A DNA stretch of 8,384 nt from UBA1081 sp964454355. Its GTDB lineage: Bacteria > Bacillota > Clostridia > Oscillospirales > Acutalibacteraceae. Both the position numbers and the translations under genes were made by a program. Positions 1-4,964 of this stretch are shown here, piece after piece (the first letter of the stretch is position 1; the number at the start of each line of letters is the position of its first letter). The notes below the pieces were generated by a model. It did no database searches and had not been told where the DNA came from. It saw nothing but the letters and a program-made list of their open reading frames with translations. Location: the NCBI GenBank assembly GCA_964454355.1, contig CAYVTA010000090.1:1-8384 (forward strand), written 5' to 3'.

Positions 1-54
1 CCGAACGGCACGTACGGTGGTGTGAGAGGAGGGAGAAAATCCCTCCTACTCGAT
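1..54 (+). mobile_element. 3' end of a group II intron (part of domain V, all of domain VI)
   Basis: The first bases match the 3' half of a domain V hairpin (distal stem remnant, then CACGTACGG), followed by the usual linker GGTGGTGTGAGAGG. Domain VI then folds: GAG 24-26 pairs with CTC 49-51, and AGGAGGGA 27-34 pairs with TCCCTCCT 40-47 around a GAAAA loop. The single unpaired A48 between the two helices is the expected lariat branch point. It lies 7 nt from a 3' end of the form AY (A53 T54), so splicing after base 54 is predicted. The body of the intron and any reverse transcriptase lie left of the window. The 3' exon begins TGTTAATC, and the stop codon of the minus-strand gene starts two bases further on, so the intron is antisense to that gene and leaves its coding sequence intact. 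Confidence 0.88.
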
Positions 55-56
55 TG

Positions 57-578
57 TTAATCATAATTGTAAGAATCAAAAATCTTTGCGAGTTCAGTCA
101 GTTCAGTCCCGAGTTGTTCAAATTTATCAGAACCGAGAGAACTTTCAATGTCTCTCGTATGCTCATAAGTCTTATCATTAAGTACATACTTATGTCCCCG
201 ACCGTAGTCATTGAATTTGAATGCACAACATTTGGGTGCTTTTATCAACCTTTCAAAGATATAATTTCTTGTGTGCATGCCCAGTTTATAGAACTCAACT
301 TCCTTGCCGTCTTCATCAGTAACTTCAAGATTGATTTCAAAAGGAATTTTTTCGTCCTTGAAATCAATGTATCCTTTGAAAATCTCTTGTCCGAATTTTG
401 TTCCAAGAGCATGAACAAAGAGCTCATCATCAAGCATCGAGTCATTATCAAGAACAATACTGCCGTTAATGCTCAGTACTCTCCGATACAAGGTTATTAT
501 TCTCTTAAAAATACCATGAGAAGTCACAAATTCTTCTGTAGAGGTCAAAACAGGTTTGCGATATTGATTATTACCCAT
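57..578 (-). CDS. Hypothetical protein, 173 aa, possible duplicated small domain
   Basis: I do not recognise a named family. The start chosen is the ATG ending at 578: AAAGGAG lies about 9 nt upstream, whereas the ATG at 584 is only 3 nt from it and the ATG at 602 lies upstream of it. The chosen ATG overlaps the stop of the upstream gene by 8 nt (ATGGGTAA), so translational coupling is likely. The protein is soluble, with no signal peptide or membrane segment. Its N-terminal block (about 8-32, including TSHGIFKR) and C-terminal block (about 131-173, including LNDKTY and SLGSDKFEQL) both resemble the 86-aa protein encoded at 5303-5563 (TSVGVFKRE, FNGKEY, ILGPEKYKKL). An inner ALGTKFGQE stretch near 57-65 repeats the LG-x-K-[FY] pattern, so this may be a two-copy version of that small protein. 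A group II intron sits just past the stop. Function unknown. Confidence 0.8.
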   Translation of the reverse strand: MGNNQYRKPVLTSTEEFVTSHGIFKRIITLYRRVLSINGSIVLDNDSMLDDELFVHALGTKFGQEIFKGYIDFKDEKIPFEINLEVTDEDGKEVEFYKLGMHTRNYIFERLIKAPKCCAFKFNDYGRGHKYVLNDKTYEHTRDIESSLGSDKFEQLGTELTELAKIFDSYNYD

Positions 579-1215
579 TGTCATTTTCTCCTTTATTTGC
601 ATAATTCAAAAGATAACGCCCCTGATTCGTCCAAAAAGGATGCTCTTCTTTCCTGAAATGATGACATCCTTTCTGTAAGCAAGATTTGCCGATGATTTGT
701 TTTGCTGACAAGAAACACTTGTGATAATCGCAATAACCACATACTTTTTCTCGCTTCAGATTGCATTTGCCGAGTGTAGGAACATATTCGGGTTCTTTTT
801 CTGCATCCGATTCTTTGTTATCGATTGGACGTTCGTCAAGAAAATACTCTGTTGCTATTTCATAAGTACAGAAAATATCCTGTGCAATGCCCATTACCTC
901 TGAATAAATGATGTTATAAAGCAATGCTATGTTCATTTCCTGAGGTAAACCTGCTTTGTCTTCAGAATCTTTAAACTCAAAAAGAATATCATAATCTACT
1001 TTTGTGCCATCAATGATGATTTCTCCGTAAGTTTGCCCCTGTGTGTACAGCAGGAATAATTCTTCCACAACAAGGTCATTTTTCACCTTTTCACGGTCTG
1101 AGAAATAAATGCCGCCAGAAACCTGAATCGGTGTAGCAGTGTAAATGCTTCTTTTTCGCAGGCCACCAAAAGGGGTTGCAATTTTTGTTTCAATTTCTTT
1201 GATTGTGTTGTTCAT
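571..1215 (-). CDS. Hypothetical Cys/His-rich (putative zinc-binding) protein, 214 aa
   Basis: The start is supported by AAAGGAG 8 nt upstream. Residues 1-130 carry no motif I recognise and are mixed alpha/beta in character, and 130-148 is a charged linker. The C-terminal part has a dense metal-ligand pattern: C151, C159, C162, H165, C167, then C179, C184, H185 and H186. This could hold one or two zinc ions in a small zinc-ribbon or treble-clef fold. Similar tails (CxxHxC, then CL-x-K-x-C, then HPFW) occur in small proteins of clostridial mobile DNA, as I recall them, but I cannot name the family. No nuclease motif is evident. It is the first gene of a two-gene operon: its last codons contain the RBS of the following gene, which starts 8 nt before this gene stops. 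A nucleic-acid-binding role is a guess. Confidence 0.82.
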   Translation of the reverse strand: MNNTIKEIETKIATPFGGLRKRSIYTATPIQVSGGIYFSDREKVKNDLVVEELFLLYTQGQTYGEIIIDGTKVDYDILFEFKDSEDKAGLPQEMNIALLYNIIYSEVMGIAQDIFCTYEIATEYFLDERPIDNKESDAEKEPEYVPTLGKCNLKREKVCGYCDYHKCFLSAKQIIGKSCLQKGCHHFRKEEHPFWTNQGRYLLNYANKGENDNG

Positions 1216-1234
1216 TTTTCGAACTCCTTTTTAA

Positions 1235-1262
1235 ATAATTTAAAAATTGTCCACATTGTCAA
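1235..1262 (-). promoter_or_regulatory. Candidate promoter of the 214/173-aa operon
   Basis: On the minus strand a perfect -35 TTGACA (1257-1262) is followed after 16 bp by AATTAT (1235-1240), a moderate -10, about 20 nt upstream of the start codon and close to the RBS. The plus strand here reads ATTGTCC-AC-ATTGTCA, a direct repeat of ATTGTC with 9-bp period over the -35 region, so a regulator could bind here. The -10 is weak, so the exact start of transcription is uncertain. Confidence 0.5.
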
Positions 1263-1299
1263 TTTTCTGAAATAATTATGAACATCAGTCTCAACAGAT

Positions 1300-1333
1300 A
1301 AAAAAAGAAAACGGCATCATCGACACCGTTTTC
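1300..1333 (-). terminator. Rho-independent terminator of the 277/49/179-aa operon
   Basis: On the minus strand, GAAAACGG (1326-1333) pairs with CCGTTTTC (1307-1314). The stem can extend inward by two wobble and two Watson-Crick pairs to a GAT loop. A run of seven T (1300-1306 as A on the plus strand) follows directly. It lies about 75 nt downstream of the stop of the 179-aa gene. The wobbles form only in the minus-strand RNA, which fixes the direction. Confidence 0.88.
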
Positions 1334-1407
1334 ATGTTTTGTATTATGTTTTAGATTGTGAAGAAAAGTGCCAAATTCCGGTATTTTTAATAAGCCATCC
1401 TTGTAAT

Positions 1408-1947
1408 TTATTTTACTGAAAAAATTTCTTCTACACGTTTATTAACCCACGCTCTGTACTTATGACCGTAAGCGTCATTCATTTCCCAATCTGCATCTGC
1501 TTTTTCACCGGCAAAATCAACTTTTTGGTTAATAAAATCATATCTGACCCACTTTATTGCATAATCAACCATTTCATTGAATTCTGTATATTCATCCTCT
1601 TCAATAGCTGAATACGGATAATTATCTGAATAAAGCCCGGTAATCAGATATTCAATTTCATCTACATTGCGGAGTTTTGCATTTTTTGCAAATTTATAAT
1701 AGGTAACTCCACCTCCGTATTTTTTGACTCGCTGTAACACATTCTGGCGAAGCGAGTCCTTAAATGAATTTGTAATAATATCAATAATTTTTTCCATTGT
1801 TGTATCTGCATTATTGCCAGGAACAAAAATATCGTCAAATTTATATATGCTTGGCTCTTCATACTCAAACTGATGTTCGAATTTCAGAATTGTTCCATCC
1901 TTAAACTTCATTAAAACTTTTCCTGTATAGAATTGTTCTGTTGACAT
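1408..1947 (-). CDS. Hypothetical protein, 179 aa
   Basis: No family is recognised. The ATG at 1947 has AAGGAG 9 nt upstream, a clear RBS, and there is only a 12-nt gap from the 49-aa gene before it. The protein is soluble and acidic. The N-terminus (about 6-30) reads as beta strands, 50-75 looks like an amphipathic helix, and the C-terminal third is rich in W and Y (KWVRYDF near 132-138, then ADWEMNDAYGHKYRAWVNKR near 152-171), ending in a charged helix. It has no cysteine, no signal peptide and no transmembrane segment. As the last gene of a three-gene operon, it is followed by a strong terminator. Nothing in the sequence defines a biochemical role. Confidence 0.8.
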   Translation of the reverse strand: MSTEQFYTGKVLMKFKDGTILKFEHQFEYEEPSIYKFDDIFVPGNNADTTMEKIIDIITNSFKDSLRQNVLQRVKKYGGGVTYYKFAKNAKLRNVDEIEYLITGLYSDNYPYSAIEEDEYTEFNEMVDYAIKWVRYDFINQKVDFAGEKADADWEMNDAYGHKYRAWVNKRVEEIFSVK

Positions 1948-1959
1948 TATAATCTCTCC

Positions 1960-2109
1960 TTATTTTATATCTGTTGGCTGATAATTAAAACCGGAATCTG
2001 ACAAATCGAATCCTGCAGCTTCAATAAATTCTTCTTGCTCATCATCGTCCATATCTACAAGAATGTTATACTTAAGACAATCGTCATCTTTATAAGTTTC
2101 ATTATTCAT
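1960..2109 (-). CDS. Small acidic hypothetical protein, 49 aa
   Basis: This short gene has a proper RBS (AGGAG about 9 nt before the ATG at 2109) and fits tightly between its neighbours: 15 nt after the 277-aa gene and 12 nt before the 179-aa gene. The product begins MNNETYKDDDCLKYN and ends YQPTDIK. By my count it has 15 Asp/Glu and 3 Lys, so it is strongly negative, with an acidic core at residues 19-30 (DMDDDEQEEF plus IE). It may form one helix. There is no membrane segment and one cysteine. Spacing and RBS argue that it is genuinely translated. Function is unknown; acidic microproteins on mobile elements are sometimes DNA mimics or partner subunits, but nothing here proves either. Confidence 0.75.
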   Translation of the reverse strand: MNNETYKDDDCLKYNILVDMDDDEQEEFIEAAGFDLSDSGFNYQPTDIK

Positions 2110-2124
2110 AAATACTATCTCCTG

Positions 2125-2958
2125 TCAGAATCTGCATGACTCAGCAATAACCTTATTGTCCTTAATACTGAATTTCAAGATTGCAAATACATCAAGTGAT
2201 GCAGAACCAAATTCAGCATGTTCTATACTGAATTGTAATCCTTCTTCAGTAGCGATATCAAAAATTTTCTGCATACCGGTTATCATATCTACAATAGCTC
2301 CGTTACAAATTGATTGTCCGCCATCAATAAATATCACATTGAGTTCATGACTAATCTCAAACTGAAACTGTTCACACCAATCTGCCGTTGCTTCCTCAAT
2401 TTTTTTAAGAATTAAAGAGTCCTCATTAAAGCTTGTCTCTTTGTTGTCAGTGACACATAAAGTAACATAGGATGAGAACCAGCAATCTATGTCTGCTACA
2501 TCATTAAAGCCTTCAGAAAGAGAGATCTCCCCGTTATGCTCTTCATCATAAACACTGCCATATACAGAATCATAGTTACTATCAATTACTATTTGCTTAT
2601 ATGATACATATTTTCTCAGTTCATCCGTCATATTCTGTTCAAAATACGTAAGCCAATCCGTACATTCATAGTCACAATTCCATAATGAGAATGAAATATC
2701 CTTTGATGTTTCTAATTCATTAAGAATTGAAAAAATTTCGTGTCCTTCGTTCCATATCGGTTTATTTGCCGAATAGTTGTTTTCTCCATATCGAGGATTG
2801 AAGTGTAATTTCTTATCATCTGCAATCAAGCAAAGCTCGGCAATAGTGCGCTCATAATTTGCATTGTTTATCTCAAGTATACAAGCTCTGAGCATTAATG
2901 CAATTTTTTTAGTATCTGAGTTTACATTTTTAATTTTAAGTTCTTTGAAAAAATCCAT
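2125..2958 (-). CDS. Hypothetical protein, 277 aa
   Basis: No family is recognised. The open frame extends upstream to 3054, but that part runs through the promoter and a CAA-rich leader, so I take the ATG at 2958 (MDFFKELKIKN), which has GAGG 9 nt upstream. The protein is soluble and acidic, with many Cys and Trp residues (for example WNCDYECTDW near 93-102 and WCEQF near 194-198). Residues 138-149 (DEEHNGEISLSE) come close to an EF-hand loop but have Glu at position 3 and no hydrophobic residue after the final Glu. It is the first gene of the operon with the 49- and 179-aa genes. Its promoter shares a long element with that of the EF-hand microprotein next door, so the two are probably co-regulated. 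The C-terminal 60 residues look like alternating strands. Confidence 0.82.
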   Translation of the reverse strand: MDFFKELKIKNVNSDTKKIALMLRACILEINNANYERTIAELCLIADDKKLHFNPRYGENNYSANKPIWNEGHEIFSILNELETSKDISFSLWNCDYECTDWLTYFEQNMTDELRKYVSYKQIVIDSNYDSVYGSVYDEEHNGEISLSEGFNDVADIDCWFSSYVTLCVTDNKETSFNEDSLILKKIEEATADWCEQFQFEISHELNVIFIDGGQSICNGAIVDMITGMQKIFDIATEEGLQFSIEHAEFGSASLDVFAILKFSIKDNKVIAESCRF

Positions 2959-2983
2959 AATTAATTCCTCACTTTTTGTTTTT

Positions 2984-3015
2984 CTTTGTTGTCTTTGTTG
3001 TCTGGTCTTTGTTGT
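2984..3015 (-). repeat. Three CTTTGTTGT repeats in the leader of the 277-aa gene
   Basis: CTTTGTTGT occurs at 2984-2992, 2993-3001 and 3007-3015 on the plus strand. In the minus-strand mRNA this is ACAACAAAG three times, between the -10 and the RBS. The leader is therefore CA/A-rich and unstructured, a possible translation enhancer or RNA-binding-protein site. Confidence 0.7.
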
Positions 3016-3019
3016 CTGT

Positions 3020-3056
3020 ATTATATCATATAAAAGGTACAATAAAACGGACAATA
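3020..3056 (-). promoter_or_regulatory. Promoter with shared element, 277/49/179-aa operon
   Basis: The minus-strand -10 TATAAT is at 3020-3025. Just upstream, 3030-3056 reads on the plus strand ATAAAAGGTACAATAAAA, then C, then GGACAATA. The same element recurs at 3456-3483 before the EF-hand gene with only C changed to AT. On the minus strand it contains two tandem 12-nt units, ATTGTCCGTTTT and ATTGTACCTTTT. It overlaps the -35 region, where no consensus -35 lies at normal spacing, which suggests a regulator-dependent promoter. Confidence 0.6.
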
Positions 3057-3110
3057 AGATTTTCTTGTTATTATTTTTTAATAAAATTCTGTTTTTTCAG
3101 TGTTATTGTC

Positions 3111-3197
3111 TGCCGGCAACTGTATTATACAACAGCTATTAGTGCATTTTCAATAGCTGATTTGTGACGTACAAATCACCATTTTTTAGCTAAAAAA
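3111..3197. other. Cluster of palindromes with a candidate minus-strand promoter
   Basis: This gene-free stretch holds: the palindrome TGCCGGCA (about 3111-3118); CAGCTATT 3133-3140 with AATAGCTG 3152-3159; TGATTTGT 3158-3165 with ACAAATCA 3171-3178 around GACGT; and the perfect 16-bp palindrome TTTTTTAGCTAAAAAA at 3182-3197. On the minus strand TTGAAA (3148-3153), 18 bp and TATAAT (3124-3129) make a plausible promoter whose spacer contains the CAGCTATT arm. The remainder to 3276 is A/T-rich and may terminate the EF-hand transcript, though I see no classic terminator there. Confidence 0.45.
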
Positions 3198-3276
3198 CCA
3201 CGCAATATAGCCTTTTTTAAGGTTGTGACATTGCAATTTGCATTTTGCAAAAAATCAAAAATTTTTATTATTATCT

Positions 3277-3414
3277 TCAGATTCCTTCAATTTTTTTCTT
3301 TTTCTGACAATCCATAATCATACTGAATGCCAGAAACTCAAGCACCTGTTCGAAAACATCAAGCTTGCCATCACCGTCAGTATCAAACATTCCACCAAAT
3401 ATACCCTTGCCCAT
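3277..3414 (-). CDS. EF-hand microprotein, 45 aa
   Basis: A short gene with AAAGGAG 8 nt before its ATG. The product starts MGKGIFGGMFDTDGDGKL and ends in a lysine-rich tail (QKKKKIEGI). Residues 11-22, DTDGDGKLDVFE, match the canonical calcium loop at every ligand position (D1, D3, D5, D9, E12, with G6 and a hydrophobic residue at 8). Helix-like segments flank it: a short glycine-rich N-terminus, and VFEQVLEFLAFSMIM after it, which is hydrophobic enough to pack on a partner. One EF-hand alone usually dimerises or binds a partner. There is no signal peptide, so it probably acts inside the cell. Similar one-EF-hand small proteins are known in Ruminococcus-type genomes, as I recall. It has its own promoter, which shares an element with that of the 277-aa operon. 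Confidence 0.85.
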   Translation of the reverse strand: MGKGIFGGMFDTDGDGKLDVFEQVLEFLAFSMIMDCQKKKKIEGI

Positions 3415-3443
3415 AGAAACATCTCCTTTTCTATTATGATTAT

Positions 3444-3483
3444 ATTATATCTCACATAAAAGGTACAATAAAAATGGACAATA
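3444..3483 (-). promoter_or_regulatory. Promoter with shared element, EF-hand microprotein gene
   Basis: The minus-strand -10 TATAAT is at 3444-3449, with an overlapping second copy just downstream. The element ATAAAAGGTACAATAAAA, AT, GGACAATA fills 3456-3483. TTGTAC (minus strand, 3463-3468) stands 13 bp from the first -10 and 18 bp from the second, so it could serve as a -35 for the second. The element matches 3030-3056 almost base for base, so one regulator probably controls both promoters. Confidence 0.6.
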
Positions 3484-3490
3484 GGTTAAT

Positions 3491-3527
3491 AAAAAACAAA
3501 AACAGCCCTTTTAGTTAAGGACTGTTT
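3491..3527 (-). terminator. Minus-strand terminator with no assigned gene
   Basis: AAACAG 3500-3505 and CCTT 3507-3510 pair with AAGG 3517-3520 and CTGTTT 3522-3527. The single mismatch becomes a G-U pair only in minus-strand RNA, and a long T-rich tail (TTTTTGTTTTTT) follows on that strand. No open minus-strand gene lies between it and 5303, so it must end a non-coding transcript, read-through, or a transcript of an unseen short gene. Confidence 0.75.
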
Positions 3528-3869
3528 CTGCGGTGTGGTGTATCCAAAAAACAAAACAAAAACGGATACGATGGAGAATCCATATTATCGAAGTACTGAA
3601 ATAATTATGCCCGTCAGAATATGATGATAAAAAGCAAAAAAGCCCTCTTTTTAATCAAGAGAGCTACTTTGCTTGAAAAAAAAACTAATTAAGAAAATGA
3701 ATTATAATACCAACATATCAAGAAGTACTATTTTAATTATGCTTTTTTCCGAAAAAAATAAAAAAATTTTCAGGAAATTTTATATATAAAATTTCCCCCG
3801 ATTATATCTCTCATAATTTTCTTGCGATAAGAAGGAAATCGCAAATAAATTATAAGGAGATATCCTATT
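3528..3869 (+). promoter_or_regulatory. Long structured leader of the ATPase gene
   Basis: There is no gene here. Besides the terminator at 3632-3674 it holds: GTATCC 3540-3545 with GGATAC 3564-3569; a perfect 24-bp palindrome at 3773-3796 (GGAAATTT arms around TATATATA); and, right before the RBS AAGGAG (3854-3859), a hairpin pairing TTGCGAT 3822-3828 with ATCGCAA 3838-3844 plus outer ATAATT 3813-3818 with AATTAT 3848-3853. AAGTACT followed by AATTATGC occurs at 3591 and again at 3723. Plus-strand TATAAT at 3703-3708 is a possible -10 with no good -35. The RBS-proximal hairpin could gate translation. Confidence 0.5.
3632..3674 (-). terminator. Second minus-strand terminator with no assigned gene
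   Basis: AGCCCTCTT 3641-3649 pairs with AAGAGAGCT 3657-3665, and the outer arms AAGCAAA 3632-3638 and TTTGCTT 3668-3674 extend it past a 2x2 internal loop. In minus-strand RNA the one odd pair is U-G and the inner stem runs into TTTTTTGC, a good terminator. A minus-strand TATAAT at 3801-3806 upstream could supply an RNA of about 150 nt ending here, antisense to the ATPase leader. Confidence 0.72.
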
Positions 3870-4964
3870 ATGTCAAAATCAGAAAAAACAAAAATTTTAA
3901 AGCAATCAAAATTTGTTGCACCATTCGCAGAAGAGTTCGACGAGGAAGATGATGAGTTTGTATGGTATCCGTATATTCCACGTGATGAATTCACAGTTTT
4001 AATGGCAGACGGAGGAACGGGAAAAACAACATTCTGTTGCGGAATAGCAGCCGCAATCAGTAATGGGACTGCGTTGCCAAACAGTTATGTTGAAGAGAAT
4101 CCCACAAAAGGAAATGTTCTGATTATATCAAGTGAAGACACGGGCGACATGCTGAGGACACAATTTGAAGAATGTGGAGCTGATTTAGACCGAATTTTCA
4201 TTCTTGACTTTGATGCTTCGGTCGGAGTTGATATTTTAGATGAAAACGAATTACAGTTGTTTATTGAAAAATATTCAACTGAGCTTGTTATCATTGACCC
4301 ATGGCAAAGTTTTTTAGGAGGAAATGTTAATATAAACCGTGTTGATGTGGTAAGACCTATTTTTCAAAAAATCAAAAAAGTTGCTAAGAAGTGCAATTGC
4401 GGTATCATTTTAGTTTCACATGTTAATAAAAAAGCGCAATCTGAAAATGCCAACAACGCAGCTACGGGCTCAGCAGACCTTATCAATGCCGCAAGGTCTG
4501 CGATGAAAATCATTTTCAGCGAGGAACCGGGTGAAGAAGATATTCGCATAGCAGTCCATACCAAAAGTAATAATGCTGCATTAGGTAAATCGCTCAAGTA
4601 TAGAATCACTCAACAAAAAGGTCTGGAATGGCTTGGCTTTTCCGACATATCCCGCAAAACACTCGAAAATGCAGCTCGATTCAGAAAGACCCCCAGTGAA
4701 ATAATTCAAAAGAGTGTTGCTTTTAACAGTGCATTATTTGATGCTATACAAGAAAAAGCTGTTTTAAATAAGCATATCAATATAAGTTACGACCAGCTTA
4801 AAGAGGAGTTTGGTGCTTATATTTTTGAGACGACTCAGCCCAAAAAGGAAATTGATAACTTATCTGATAAGCTGAATGGTGTCGGCATAAAAGTTACCAC
4901 CGGAAAAACTGTAAATGTCAACAAAAAAACTCGCAACGGCTTTGAAATCTATAAATATCTATAA
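3870..4964 (+). CDS. RepA-like RecA-fold helicase/ATPase (AAA_25 type), 364 aa
   Basis: Residues 46-54 (ADGGTGKTT) are the Walker A loop that binds ATP phosphate. LVIIDPW at 139-145 is the Walker B strand with the catalytic Asp. ISSEDTGDMLRTQF near 86-99 and IILVSHVNKK near 179-188 are the other conserved strands of the RecA/DnaB-like fold, with a sensor His. This order matches the plasmid RepA hexameric helicase group often found on plasmids, phages and integrative elements. Residues about 270-364 are a separate C-terminal region, perhaps a winged-helix DNA-binding part. The start has AAGGAG 10 nt upstream. The length is normal for the family. It is the only convincing plus-strand gene, with a long structured leader before it and an iteron-like array beginning inside its last codons, which suggests a role in replicating the host element. 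It is probably a cytoplasmic hexamer. Confidence 0.88.
   Translation: MSKSEKTKILKQSKFVAPFAEEFDEEDDEFVWYPYIPRDEFTVLMADGGTGKTTFCCGIAAAISNGTALPNSYVEENPTKGNVLIISSEDTGDMLRTQFEECGADLDRIFILDFDASVGVDILDENELQLFIEKYSTELVIIDPWQSFLGGNVNINRVDVVRPIFQKIKKVAKKCNCGIILVSHVNKKAQSENANNAATGSADLINAARSAMKIIFSEEPGEEDIRIAVHTKSNNAALGKSLKYRITQQKGLEWLGFSDISRKTLENAARFRKTPSEIIQKSVAFNSALFDAIQEKAVLNKHINISYDQLKEEFGAYIFETTQPKKEIDNLSDKLNGVGIKVTTGKTVNVNKKTRNGFEIYKYL

Noticed and set aside
54..656. 200-aa plus-strand open frame opposite the 57-578 gene
   Set aside because: It starts inside the intron end, has no RBS, and is the antisense shadow of a minus-strand gene with a good RBS.
1248..1256. DnaA-box-like TTGTCCACA
   Set aside because: It has one mismatch to TTATCCACA and stands alone in a promoter spacer, so it is not evidence of an origin.
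2045..2090. Second EF-hand in the 49-aa protein (DMDDDEQEEF region)
   Set aside because: Asp/Glu spacing fits positions 1, 3, 5 and 12 but position 6 is Glu rather than Gly and position 8 is not hydrophobic.
2959..3054. N-terminal extension of the 277-aa gene
   Set aside because: The added codons run through the promoter and the CAA-rich leader, and the ATG at 2958 has its own RBS.
3570..3693. Short plus-strand frames (17 and 23 codons) as leader peptides of the ATPase gene
   Set aside because: No RBS precedes either, and the longer one runs through the minus-strand terminator.
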